The notes under the pieces: model-generated
What the model was told of the DNA's origin: nothing
The model's database searches: none
What the model saw: only the letters and a program-made list of their open reading frames with translations
Assembly (NCBI GenBank): GCA_903934285.1
Contig: CAIZNN010000210.1
Span: 1-40,197 of the forward strand
Length of the DNA stretch: 40,197 nt
Direction of reading: 5' to 3'
Source of the DNA: Akkermansiaceae bacterium
Lineage (GTDB): Bacteria > Verrucomicrobiota > Verrucomicrobiia > Verrucomicrobiales > Akkermansiaceae
Made by a program: the position numbers and the translations under genes
Shown here: positions 7,663 through 16,706 of the stretch, piece after piece
Layout: every line of letters starts with the position of its first letter
Numbering within the stretch: the stretch's first letter is position 1

Positions 7663-10515
7663 ATGCCTCGGGAATGGTCCATCTCACCGCCGCCCGCCGC
7701 CGCAAGGGCCACCACACGGTATGAGCGGGTCGACCGGACCGCGCCGGTGGCGGAAAAAATCGGGCTGTTCCGGTCCTTGTTCCGCGGCCGCAACGAGGTC
7801 TATGCACGGCGCTTCACCAGTGGCAAAACCGGCCGGGCCGGGTACCAGCCGGTGTGCGCCAACGAGTGGCTGCGCGGGGTGTGTGACAAGCCGCGGATGC
7901 GCTGCGGCGAGTGCGCCTGCCAGCGGTTTCTGCCGCTGAGCGATGAGGTGCTGCGCTGGCATTTGTCCGGCGCGGACGAGCGCGGCCGCGAGTTTGTGCT
8001 GGGGCTCTATCCAATGCTGCTAGACGAACACTGCTGGTTGTTGGCAGCTGACTTCGATGGCGAGCACTGGCGCGAGGACTCGGCCGCAGTGCTTGATACT
8101 TGCCGGCGGCTAAACCTGCCGGTGGCGTTGGAACGGTCGCGCTCGGGCGACGGCGGCCATCTGTGGTGGTTTTTCACCGAGGCGGTGCCGGCGGTGTTGG
8201 CCCGCAAGTTAGGCGCCCATCTGCTAACCGAAACGATGGAGCGGCGGCCGGAGCTCGGGCTGCGCTCGTATGACCGGTTTTCCCCCAATCAGGACACCTT
8301 GCCGAGAGGCGGCTTCGGCAATCTGATCGCCCTGCCATTGCAAATGATGGCGCGCAAAGCTGGCAACAGCGTCTTTGTCGACGACTCATTGGTGCCGCAC
8401 GAAGATCAATGGGCGTTGTTAGCAGGACTCGGCCGGATCACCCCTCAGCGCCTGGAAACAATCGTGACCGCGGCCGAAAACCGCGGCCGGATCGTGGGCG
8501 TGAAACTCGCAACGTCGGACGAGGACACCTCCCAACAGTGGACCACTCCCCCGTCACGCACCCGGCAGGCGTTGCCTACGGGCGCAGTCCCCACGATAAT
8601 CGAATTGGTGCTGGGCGACCAACTCTACCTGCCGAAAGCAGGCATGGGACCCTCGCTGCGCAATGCACTGGTGCGGCTGGCGGCATTCCAGAACCCGGAG
8701 TTCTACACGGCGCAGGCGATGCGCCTGCCAACCTACGGCAAGCCGCGCATTGTCGCCTGTGCCGAGGACCATCCGCTCCACCTCGCCCTGCCCCGCGGAT
8801 GCCTCGAGGAAACGCTCGGGTTGTTAGAGTCACTGCAGGTGAAGGTCGCAGTGCGCGACGAGCGCTGCCACGGGCGGGAGTTGGCAGTGGAATTCCGCGG
8901 CACCCTGCGCCTCCAACAACAGCAGGCCGCCGCCGCCATGCTGGCACACGACACCGGCGTGCTGGCGGCCACCACCGCCTTTGGCAAAACAGTGCTGGCT
9001 GCCTGGTTGATCGCTCAGCGCCGGGTCAGCACGTTGATCCTGGTGCACCGCCAGCAATTGTTGGAACAATGGGTCCAGCGCCTGGCGCAGTTTCTCGGAA
9101 TCGCGCCGCAGACCATCGGACGCTGGGGCGGCGGCCGCAGGAAACTCACCGGCAACATCGATGTGGCCTTGATTCAAAGTGTGATCCGCAAAAATGTGGT
9201 GCAGGAATTCGTCGGTGACTACGGGCACCTGGTGGTGGATGAATGCCATCATCTATCCGCACGGAGCTTCGAGATGGTGGCGCGGCGCGCCAGGGCGCGT
9301 TATGTCACCGGGCTTTCGGCCACGGTGACGCGCAAGGACGGCCACCATCCGATCATCTTCATGCAGTGCGGCCCGGTGCGCTACAAGGTCGATGCGCGGC
9401 AGCAGGCCGCCGAGCGACCATTCAGCCACGAAGTCTGGGTGCGCTCGACCGGATTTCTACCGCCGGGCGAGCCCGCCGCCGACACCCGCGTCGAGTTCCA
9501 ACGAGTCTGCGATGCGCTGATGCGCGCGGATTCCCGCAACCGGATGATTTGCGCCGAGGTGCTCGAGGCGCTGCGGGCGGACCGCTCCCCGGTCATCCTA
9601 ACAGAACGCACCGGGCATTTGCAACTGCTCGCCAATCTCCTCGGCGATGCGGTGCCGCACGTCATCACGCTGCAAGGCGGCATGGGGCGCAAGTCCCTGC
9701 ACGCGGCGCTGGAACGAATACGGGTCATTCCGGCCGCAGAAGGCCGCGTGCTGCTTGCCACCGGGCGCTTTCTCGGCGAAGGCTTCGATGACGCGCGCCT
9801 GGACACCTTGTTTCTAACCATGCCGGTGTCATGGCATGGCACCATCGCGCAATATGTCGGGCGGCTGCATCGCCTGCACGATGGCAAGCGCTGTGTGCGG
9901 GTCTATGATTACGCGGATCTGGAGGTGCCGATGCTGGCACGCATGTTTAACAAACGCTGCGCCGGTTATGAGGCGGCCGGCTACACCATCCTGCTGCCCG
10001 CCAGCGCCTTGCCAGGCTGGCCAACCGATGTGGCGTTACCCCACGATTCCCAATGGAAACAGGATTACGCGGCAAGCGTGCGCAGGCTGCTCCGTGATGG
10101 CGTGGATCGGCCGCTGGCCCGCTTGTTTGTGCATGCCACCAACGCGCCGCTTGCGGGGGCCGAGGGCGCGGCGCGGGCGCGCAGTGCCAGTGAGGCGTTT
10201 TTCTATCACCGACTCGAGTCGCTGCCGGATTTGGCAGGACTATTCCAACTCAATGCCTTGCTGCCCATTCCCTTTGATGACCGCAGCCAGATGGAGGTGG
10301 ATTTCCTGGCGGCGGAGGCGCGTTTGGTCATCGAGATCGATGGCGGCCAGCATTTGGCCGATGCCGACGCGTGGCGGCGCGACCGCCGCAAAGATGCCGC
10401 CTTGCAGGCGCACGGGTATTTCGTGCTGCGCTTCCTCGCCGCCGATTTGGGCATGCATCTGGACACGGTACTCGATACCGTACTGCGCACCCTCGCCCAC
10501 CTGCGGCGAGCGTGA
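7663..10515 (+). CDS. TOTE-type primase / SF2 helicase / DUF559 nuclease fusion
   Basis: This 950-residue multidomain protein has the look of a nucleic-acid-targeting conflict enzyme. The N-terminal third is an archaeo-eukaryotic primase domain of the TOTE type: KIGLFRSLFRGRNEVYARR, a Cys-rich stretch CDKPRMRCGECACQRF, the acidic pair Asp130/Asp132 in LLAADFDGEHW, and RSRSGDGGHLWWFF. The middle is a superfamily 2 helicase with the Walker A-like ATTAFGKT (Lys442), motif II DECHH (526-530), GLSATVTRKDG, and motif VI QYVGRLHRLHDGK. The C-terminus carries a DUF559/Vsr-like nuclease core, VDFLAAEARLVIEIDGGQHL (Glu891, Asp893). ATG 7663 is used because the frame upstream is proline/arginine-rich and unlike the family. 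No obvious operon partner follows; a RAYT gene is convergent 33 bp downstream. The biological role is inferred from architecture. Confidence 0.85.
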   Translation: MPREWSISPPPAAARATTRYERVDRTAPVAEKIGLFRSLFRGRNEVYARRFTSGKTGRAGYQPVCANEWLRGVCDKPRMRCGECACQRFLPLSDEVLRWHLSGADERGREFVLGLYPMLLDEHCWLLAADFDGEHWREDSAAVLDTCRRLNLPVALERSRSGDGGHLWWFFTEAVPAVLARKLGAHLLTETMERRPELGLRSYDRFSPNQDTLPRGGFGNLIALPLQMMARKAGNSVFVDDSLVPHEDQWALLAGLGRITPQRLETIVTAAENRGRIVGVKLATSDEDTSQQWTTPPSRTRQALPTGAVPTIIELVLGDQLYLPKAGMGPSLRNALVRLAAFQNPEFYTAQAMRLPTYGKPRIVACAEDHPLHLALPRGCLEETLGLLESLQVKVAVRDERCHGRELAVEFRGTLRLQQQQAAAAMLAHDTGVLAATTAFGKTVLAAWLIAQRRVSTLILVHRQQLLEQWVQRLAQFLGIAPQTIGRWGGGRRKLTGNIDVALIQSVIRKNVVQEFVGDYGHLVVDECHHLSARSFEMVARRARARYVTGLSATVTRKDGHHPIIFMQCGPVRYKVDARQQAAERPFSHEVWVRSTGFLPPGEPAADTRVEFQRVCDALMRADSRNRMICAEVLEALRADRSPVILTERTGHLQLLANLLGDAVPHVITLQGGMGRKSLHAALERIRVIPAAEGRVLLATGRFLGEGFDDARLDTLFLTMPVSWHGTIAQYVGRLHRLHDGKRCVRVYDYADLEVPMLARMFNKRCAGYEAAGYTILLPASALPGWPTDVALPHDSQWKQDYAASVRRLLRDGVDRPLARLFVHATNAPLAGAEGAARARSASEAFFYHRLESLPDLAGLFQLNALLPIPFDDRSQMEVDFLAAEARLVIEIDGGQHLADADAWRRDRRKDAALQAHGYFVLRFLAADLGMHLDTVLDTVLRTLAHLRRA

Positions 10516-10547
10516 GGACCACTAACACCCAACACTCTGGCATTGCC

Positions 10548-11651
10548 CTAACTGATCCGCCGGCGCAAGTCCCGCACGCTCCACAACCGCCCGGCCGCCG
10601 CCGCGCCACTGCCCCGCAATTTGCGCGCCCCATCCTTGCGCGTCGTCCCGAAACGCTCCCGGCACCGCGTGAACACCTCATCCACAAACCCCCGGCTGCC
10701 GAGCACCGCCCCGTCGGTGAAATACCTCACCCGGCAGCGCAGCATCCGGCTTAGCGCCACATCCCGGCTCCGTTCAAGCTGGGCCAACTCCGCTTCCACA
10801 TCGCCCTTCCTCATGCCTTTCCTAACCACTTTCACCGCCCGCCCGCCGCCCTCGCTCACCACTTCCTGCAACTTCTCTGCGCCTTCCGCTAACAAAAGCA
10901 TCCGGTAGCCCTTCGACACCTCGCCCGCCCAATGCCGCGCATCGGCCTCATAGCCCTTGTGCGCCATGAGCGCCCGCACCAGGCCGGCCCGCGCCTTCCT
11001 GCCATCGCCTCTCGCGCCCCCGCCCATCGCCTCGCCATAACTGCTCCAGCGGTAATCCGCCGGGTCGATCACCATCCCCGCGCGCACCGGGTTCAAATCA
11101 ATATAGGCCGCCATCGTCCGCGCCGCCAGCCCGTCCTCCACCAGCACGCTTTTGAAGCGCGATTCCCACAGCGCGCCGGCGCGTTCGTACCTGGAGTTGA
11201 ACCACCGGCTGAAGCGCAGCAGCAGTGTCTTCATAAACTCCCCCAAATCGTGCATCCGATAGGTATAGCGTCCGTGCAGCTCCCGCACCAATGACTCATC
11301 CGCCAAGCCGTCCCTCACCTGCTGCCGCAGCTCCGCCAACTCCTTGGCCACCACCCCTACCGCCGCCTCGGTGTAGATCGCTCGCAGCCGCCGCAGCAAC
11401 TCCGCGTCCGACAATCCTCCCTCCGCCAGTGGCGGCACTTCCAGCAACAAGTGCACATGGTTGCTCATCAAACAATATGCCAGCACCCGGCACCCCGAAA
11501 AATCCTCATACATCCGCAGGTAAGTGCGGAATTGCTCCTTTTCCTTCTGCCCGAACGCCAAGCGGCGCTCCACCACCCGCGTGATGCAGTGATAGATCAC
11601 AGGGCGTTCGGCGGAATCCTTCCACGGGGCCAGCCAGCGCGCGCGTCTCAT
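10548..11651 (-). CDS. RAYT (IS200-like, REP-associated) HUH transposase, copy 1
   Basis: This single-strand DNA transposase belongs to the Y1/HUH superfamily. After the typical N-terminus (PVIYHCITRVVERRLAFGQ) comes the HUH motif His65-Val-His67 in SNHVHLLLEVP, then the helix bearing the likely catalytic Tyr region (RYTYRMHDLGEFMKTLLLRF), LWESRFKSVLVEDG and IDLNPVRAGMV. A long C-terminal extension ends with RVRYFTDGAVLGSRGFVDEVF. The protein is 367 residues, equal in length to copy 2. I start at ATG 11651 (MRRARWLAPWKDS): further upstream the frame runs through a GAAGTT/GAAATT hexamer tract that would encode an artefactual Asn-Phe string. Proteins of this family process REP hairpins and are often domesticated. 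Confidence 0.88.
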   Translation of the reverse strand: MRRARWLAPWKDSAERPVIYHCITRVVERRLAFGQKEKEQFRTYLRMYEDFSGCRVLAYCLMSNHVHLLLEVPPLAEGGLSDAELLRRLRAIYTEAAVGVVAKELAELRQQVRDGLADESLVRELHGRYTYRMHDLGEFMKTLLLRFSRWFNSRYERAGALWESRFKSVLVEDGLAARTMAAYIDLNPVRAGMVIDPADYRWSSYGEAMGGGARGDGRKARAGLVRALMAHKGYEADARHWAGEVSKGYRMLLLAEGAEKLQEVVSEGGGRAVKVVRKGMRKGDVEAELAQLERSRDVALSRMLRCRVRYFTDGAVLGSRGFVDEVFTRCRERFGTTRKDGARKLRGSGAAAAGRLWSVRDLRRRIS

Positions 11652-11660
11652 AGTCGTATA

Positions 11661-11700
11661 GAAGTTGAAGTTGAAATTGAAGTTGAAATTGAAGTTGAAG
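11661..11700. repeat. Hexamer tandem repeat (GAAGTT/GAAATT) before RAYT copy 1
   Basis: Six full units plus a partial one of GAAGTT or GAAATT run head to tail ten bases upstream of the transposase start. The units alternate mostly as a 12-mer. Just upstream, TCACC and GGTGA flank CAC (about 11711-11723) as a small hairpin, and an AT-rich stretch lies near 11765-11780. The tract probably lies in the mRNA leader and is likely length-variable. Confidence 0.85.
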
Positions 11701-11825
11701 GTTGTTGCGGCATCACCCACGGTGACAACAGCGGAGCCTAGCCACGTGCCGCGCGGTCCGCAAGCAAAATATAATTGTTTCTCTGACCCCATGAATAAAT
11801 CCTCGCGCCTCGGGCTTACGCTTCT

Positions 11826-14714
11826 TCATTGGGCGAGATCGAGCAGGCTGGCCTTGAGTTCTTCGGGCCACTCGAGGGCGTCGATGGTGGTGGTTTCGGC
11901 CCACACCGGGGCGAGTTCGAGCAGGTTATGATAGTGGGTGGCGGCCTCCTCGGGGAAGCCGGCTTGGGCGGCGGCCACCGCGAGCATCAGACAGGAGTTC
12001 TCGTGCTTGTCGGCGGGGTAGCCGACGCGGAGGCCAGCCAGCAGGAATTGATAGGCACGCGCCCCATTGCCAGTCAGGAGGGCGATCCAACCGGCGCGCA
12101 GGGCGAAGTTGGGGTCGTCGGGGAAGCGCTGGATGCCGGTGGTTAGGATCGCCATGGCTTGGCTCGCATCGCCATTTTCAAAGGCGGTGTAGGCGGCCTC
12201 GGCATAGTCGCCGGAGAGGTGGGTGGCCACCGGGTGCTCGGTGAGCAGGGTGACCCAGCGGGGGTGGGCGCCGGCGTAATCGCCGAGGCGGGTGAGGGCC
12301 AGTGCCTCGGCGCGCAGGCACGGTTCGGGCGGGGCGCCGAGCGAGCGGGCACGGTTGGCGAGTTGGAAGGTGGCCGCCGAGTGGTCCGGGAAAGCCGCCA
12401 GGGCGAGGGCTGCTTTGAGGCAGTTATCAGCCAGACGGCGGCGACCGATGATGCCCCGGGTGGCGGGATCGAGCAAGCGGGCGGCCAGCGCGGCGCGTTC
12501 ATCGGCAGTGGTCGCCGCGGCAACTTCGTAGCCGGCCAGTTGCTTGTGGATGGCTTGCAGGTGCGCCGCATAACAAGGCGCGAAATCCGCCTGCTCCCAG
12601 CCGTCCCAATCTTCGGTTAGACGGAGCCGTTCATAATCGGGGAATTCGTCCGGCCAAGGTGAGATGGCGTCGGCCATGCGTTGCTGCAACCAGGCGATGC
12701 GCGATTGGCCCAACACCCGCAACACCGGCGGCAGCGCGGTGGCGGACTGCAGGCAGGCGTCTATCCAAGCCGGGGATTCGGATGCGAGCGCGAGCGCCAG
12801 CGCGGTGGCCGCCGCCGGTCCGCGGCCGCCGGCGGCTTGGATTTCCCTGAGGATGGCGGGCTCATCGCGCTTGCCGAAAGCTTCCCGGATGCGGAGTTGC
12901 GCGAGCCAGGGCGAAGGGTCATCGGTGCGGACCACTTCGGCGCGCGGTTGAATCACGGCGCGCAGCGCGGCCGCTTCGGTTAGATCCTGGTGCCAACGGG
13001 TGTCGGCCAGGGGTTGGGCGAGTTCCAACAAGCGCGGCCACGCCTTGGCGGAGTGATCGGACCGGGCCAAGCGGTCCCACAGCGGCAGCAACGCCGCGAC
13101 AGGCGCCTCGCGGGGACACGCCGCCTTGAGCTCCGCCAAGGTGGCGGTAAAGTCCAGCCCGGGAAGCAGCTTGGTGGCGAGCTCCGGCGGCAGCTTGTCT
13201 AACAATCCCAAGCGCTGCGCCACGGTCAGGCCGACGAAGGTCCCGCCAGTGTCCTCGAAGCGGATGCCGGAGAGAATTTCGGCGAGCAGGCCGAGTGCGG
13301 TGGAGTCGATCGGGTCGGAAGCATGCGTGGTGGCGCTAGTGTGAGGCGGCGGCAGGAAGCGATGCATCACGACGCCGCCGTGGTCCGTGCCAAGGATCGC
13401 CACGCCCGGGCCAAATGCCGCGGCGGTGATGGGAGAGGCGCTGTGGATCGGCGCGCGCGGGGAGTTGCAAAAGCTCAGGCTGGCAGCCTGGATGCAAATG
13501 GGTGCCGGCTCTTCGGGGTTGCCGTGATCGCGCAGCAAGCCGGTCCAGACCGACGGTTGGCGGCTCCATGGCAAATCCATCACCCACCCGGGCACGGCGG
13601 CTGGGTTCGTCGGGCCAGCCCCAGGGGCGGGGGGAAGCAAGCACGGGGCGTCACCGTCGGCAAGCCTGTCAATTTGATAGAACCGGCGCACAGGGGCGAG
13701 GTCGGCCCCCCGGCCTAGCAAAACCAGGGCCGCCCCGTCCTGCGGGTGCATCTGGGCATGCTCCAAGGCCAGCGGCGTGCCCGGGGGGTAGCTGCGGGCG
13801 GGGTCCACCGGTGAGACGGGAACATCCAGCAGCGAACCGTCGGCATGCAGAACGCGCAACCGTTGGGAATCGAGCTGCGCGGCAAGCGGGCGCGCGGCGT
13901 CCCCGGCCAGCGGTTCGGAACTGCGGATGACGCCGCCGGTGGCGGCATCGCGAATCCGCCAGACCAGGCGGGGGTCGGTGGCGGAGGCCGCGCCGGGATG
14001 GGCGATGAGCAAGCCGTTGGCAGACGAGACAATGACCGCCTGGGGCGTTAGGTCGGCTGGCAGCGGGCCGAGGTCAGCGATGGGACGCAGGGATGCGGCG
14101 GCGCACAGCAAGGTGACCGCGGTGGGGCCGCTGCCGCGTTGGACCACCAGGGCGTGCGCGTTGTGGCCGACGACAAGGTGATGAGTCGCGGCGCCGCGCG
14201 CAGGAAAGAGCACACTCTGTATTTTCAAGGCCTCGGTATTCCATAAGACGGTGGTGTTGAAACCATCCGGCAGGGGTTCGGCGAGACTGACCCACAGCGA
14301 CGAGGGCGGGGCAAACGCGAGGTGTTGCACCGGCCACGGGTGGCTGATCGAAGCGATGGGGATGTGCCAGAGGGTTTCGGTTAACATCTGGCGGATGAGC
14401 GCGGCCGCCTCGCTGCAACCGGGGTCCACCTTGAGGGCGGAAATGAGCAGCGCGAGGGCTTCGTCTCGGGCAAATTTTTCGCTGCGGGCTTTGGCGGCGG
14501 CGAGCCGTGCGGCGGCGAGTTGGCGCGCCAGGGGGGCTGCCGCGGCTGCCGCGGTGGACGGGTTGACGGAGGGGATGCTAGGCGGGGCGGCGGTTTTTTT
14601 TTGGCAGGCGGCGAGGGCTATGACGATGGCCGCCAGTGCTGTTAGCAGACGGCTGCGGCGGGCTAAAGCCCGCGCTCCTCGCAAGCGGCGGTGGTGACTG
14701 GGTGGATGCGGCAT
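11826..14714 (-). CDS. Large predicted lipoprotein with repeat-like architecture, function unknown
   Basis: I do not recognise this 962-residue protein. The N-terminus is a lipoprotein signal: a basic region (RALARRSRLL), a hydrophobic stretch TALAAIVIALAAC with a lipobox cysteine at residue 37, then a low-complexity Pro/Ala linker. The N-terminal half looks like a WD40-type or beta-propeller scaffold (repeated strands such as VQHLAFAPPSSLWVSLAEP and ITAAAFGPGVAILGTDHGG). The C-terminal half is helical and TPR-like (GDYAEAAYTAFENGDASQAMAILTTGIQRFPDDPNFALRA is an example spanning two helices pairs). ATG 14714 gives a sensible signal peptide; ATG 14804 would overlap the upstream stop as ATGA but puts 66 residues before the cysteine region. 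It is last in an operon with an ABC-2 exporter, suggesting a periplasmic partner. Confidence 0.75.
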   Translation of the reverse strand: MPHPPSHHRRLRGARALARRSRLLTALAAIVIALAACQKKTAAPPSIPSVNPSTAAAAAAPLARQLAAARLAAAKARSEKFARDEALALLISALKVDPGCSEAAALIRQMLTETLWHIPIASISHPWPVQHLAFAPPSSLWVSLAEPLPDGFNTTVLWNTEALKIQSVLFPARGAATHHLVVGHNAHALVVQRGSGPTAVTLLCAAASLRPIADLGPLPADLTPQAVIVSSANGLLIAHPGAASATDPRLVWRIRDAATGGVIRSSEPLAGDAARPLAAQLDSQRLRVLHADGSLLDVPVSPVDPARSYPPGTPLALEHAQMHPQDGAALVLLGRGADLAPVRRFYQIDRLADGDAPCLLPPAPGAGPTNPAAVPGWVMDLPWSRQPSVWTGLLRDHGNPEEPAPICIQAASLSFCNSPRAPIHSASPITAAAFGPGVAILGTDHGGVVMHRFLPPPHTSATTHASDPIDSTALGLLAEILSGIRFEDTGGTFVGLTVAQRLGLLDKLPPELATKLLPGLDFTATLAELKAACPREAPVAALLPLWDRLARSDHSAKAWPRLLELAQPLADTRWHQDLTEAAALRAVIQPRAEVVRTDDPSPWLAQLRIREAFGKRDEPAILREIQAAGGRGPAAATALALALASESPAWIDACLQSATALPPVLRVLGQSRIAWLQQRMADAISPWPDEFPDYERLRLTEDWDGWEQADFAPCYAAHLQAIHKQLAGYEVAAATTADERAALAARLLDPATRGIIGRRRLADNCLKAALALAAFPDHSAATFQLANRARSLGAPPEPCLRAEALALTRLGDYAGAHPRWVTLLTEHPVATHLSGDYAEAAYTAFENGDASQAMAILTTGIQRFPDDPNFALRAGWIALLTGNGARAYQFLLAGLRVGYPADKHENSCLMLAVAAAQAGFPEEAATHYHNLLELAPVWAETTTIDALEWPEELKASLLDLAQ

Positions 14715-14800
14715 GGCTACCTGGCGAAACAACTCCACAGCGGGCGGCTCGTGTCGGTAAAAACCGGCTGGCAGGTGGTGAGGGGGGTGGATTTGCGCCA

Positions 14801-15766
14801 TCATTCATCCGGGGTGTCCGGGGCCGGCTGTTGCAGAAAGATGCTCTTGTCCGCGGGAATCCCGAGGGTGGTTTCGAGGGCATTGAGCGCCGCCGCGACG
14901 CCATGGACGGGGAGCCGCTCGCCGGTGCGCAGCCAGTAGGTGGCGAGGGTTTTGTAGGCATTGTCCGGGGAACCGAAGAGGCTGAGGGCGAAACCCGCGG
15001 GGTCAATGATGTTAGGTCCGGCGTGGACTTCGAGCGCGAAATACACGCACACCAAGGTGGGGGTGCGGTTGGCGCGGGTTTGATAGAGGGTGCGGGCGAG
15101 GGCGAGGGCCTCGGCTTCACGGCTTGGCACGCGGGCGAGGGCGTAGAGTTGGAACCGGCGCAGATAGGGCAGGGCATCGGCGGCATCGGCGGCGATCTGG
15201 TAGGCTGCGGCCGCCGCGGCGAAGGTGGCATCCGCATCGCGGAAGGCGCGGGATTTATTGCGATCCGTGAGCAGAAACCCGAGATAGGCGTTGAGCTTGG
15301 GATCGCCGGGGATGTTGCGGATGCCGCGTTCGAGAAACCCACGGCCTTTAAGCACCGAATCACGCCAGGCCGCGTCGCGGCGCAGCGGCGGCAGGTTCGA
15401 GTCGTTCAGATAGTAGGATGAGGCATTGTAGGCCTGATGCCAGGCGCCGGTTTCCCAATAGTAACTGGTGCGGGGTGCCAAATCGACAATCGTGTTGAAG
15501 GTGTCGGCGACATCATCCCAGCGCCGTTCGGTGAAAAACGTGAAGGCACGGAGATTGAGAAAGGTGGCCACCAGCGTGCGCAAACCACCGAGGGCGACGG
15601 CCGCGCCGGTCTGGCCGATTTTGTCGCGGGTGGCGATTGGCAAGGGCGCCGCGAGCAGTCCGGTGGCGCGCAACTGGCGGGTGAACGCCGCCTCGACGGG
15701 CATGCGCACGGCGCCGGCCACCAGCAGTGCCGACACAAGGATCAGAGGTCTGCGCCAGCGGTTCAC
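14801..15766 (-). CDS. Membrane-anchored secreted protein of unknown function
   Basis: This 321-residue protein has an N-terminal signal or anchor (PLILVSALLVAGAV after a basic MNRWRRP) and a helical, TPR-like body: WDDVADTFNTIVDLAPRTSYYW and LERGIRNIPGDPKLNAYLGFLL resemble TPR helices and loops. I do not recognise a named family. It starts four bases after the permease gene ends, and its own stop overlaps a possible start of the lipoprotein gene, so the four genes probably form one transcript. It likely acts on the outer face of the membrane with the exporter. Confidence 0.75.
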   Translation of the reverse strand: MNRWRRPLILVSALLVAGAVRMPVEAAFTRQLRATGLLAAPLPIATRDKIGQTGAAVALGGLRTLVATFLNLRAFTFFTERRWDDVADTFNTIVDLAPRTSYYWETGAWHQAYNASSYYLNDSNLPPLRRDAAWRDSVLKGRGFLERGIRNIPGDPKLNAYLGFLLTDRNKSRAFRDADATFAAAAAAYQIAADAADALPYLRRFQLYALARVPSREAEALALARTLYQTRANRTPTLVCVYFALEVHAGPNIIDPAGFALSLFGSPDNAYKTLATYWLRTGERLPVHGVAAALNALETTLGIPADKSIFLQQPAPDTPDE

Positions 15767-15770
15767 GGGG

Positions 15771-16706
15771 TTAGAACTCCTTTGTGGCGAAGATGAACCA
15801 GGACGCGGTGGTATAGGTAACGGCGTAGAACAAGCCGCTTGCAGTGAGCATCCCCAAGTCGGCGAGTGCCATGGCTTGACCTTGGATCACCGCATCGATC
15901 ACATTGAACAGTTGGAAGTCCGGCAGCACCAGCGTCACCAACAGGGCAACCGTGCGCGTCACCAGTCCTTGGCCGCCGGTCTCCGCATCCAGGAAAATGC
16001 CGCGCGCATCAGCCTGAAAATAGCCGATGAAATAAATCAGGAACCCGACGATACTGGTGAACAGGGTGCTCGACGAAAAGGTGGAAATGAACAGCGCCAG
16101 CGACGCCATGATTGAGGCCAGCAGAAACACCGCAACCACGGCACCTTGCAGCGACCAATTCGGCCCGTGGGTGAGGATTTCCGCCCGCAGCGAGCCAATC
16201 TCCACCACCGACCAACCGCGGGCCTGCGCGATTTCCAATTGTTGGCTCAGGATCATCGAGGTGCGGACTTGCAGCACCAAGGTCATCAGCAGGTCCATCA
16301 GAGCCAGGGAAACCAACACCAACAACAACACACCTATCAACTTGCCCGCCAGATAGTCGATGCGCGGCACCGGCTTGGCCAAAATGGTGTACAAGGTGCG
16401 GTCTTCGACGTCCTTGGGCAGCAGCAACGCGGTGGCCACGATCGCGAAGACCACCGAAAACAAGGTCATGGCACCAAGCGACCAACTCTTGATGACGCGC
16501 AAGATGCTGATGCCGGCCACTTCCGGTCCGGCATGTTGCGGCAGGTCGAAAAAATTGCTGCCGATGGCAATGAGCGCAAACACCGCGAGAAAGTAAAACA
16601 CCTTCATCCGCACCAACTGGGTGAACGCGTGGGTGGCGATCACCGCGATGCGCCCGCCATGCGAACCACGGTTAGAGCGGACGGGACTGGCAGACTGGTG
16701 ACTCAT
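15771..16706 (-). CDS. ABC-2 type transporter permease
   Basis: This 311-residue integral membrane subunit pairs with the preceding ATPase. Six hydrophobic segments are visible, including VFYFLAVFALIAIGSNFF, AMTLFSVVFAIVATALLLP, LIGVLLLVLVSLALMDLLM and ASIMASLALFISTF. The segment DVEDRTLYTILAKPVPRIDYLAGKL is typical of ABC-2 permeases of the NosY/GldF type. Between the central segments lies a long soluble loop (residues about 135-185). Its start overlaps the ATPase stop by four bases, indicating translational coupling. The exported substrate is unknown. Confidence 0.85.
   Translation of the reverse strand: MSHQSASPVRSNRGSHGGRIAVIATHAFTQLVRMKVFYFLAVFALIAIGSNFFDLPQHAGPEVAGISILRVIKSWSLGAMTLFSVVFAIVATALLLPKDVEDRTLYTILAKPVPRIDYLAGKLIGVLLLVLVSLALMDLLMTLVLQVRTSMILSQQLEIAQARGWSVVEIGSLRAEILTHGPNWSLQGAVVAVFLLASIMASLALFISTFSSSTLFTSIVGFLIYFIGYFQADARGIFLDAETGGQGLVTRTVALLVTLVLPDFQLFNVIDAVIQGQAMALADLGMLTASGLFYAVTYTTASWFIFATKEF

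Noticed and set aside
10548-11792. Complete insertion sequence around RAYT copy 1
   Set aside because: No terminal inverted repeats, target duplications or IS200-type left and right ends were seen; the gene fits a domesticated RAYT better.
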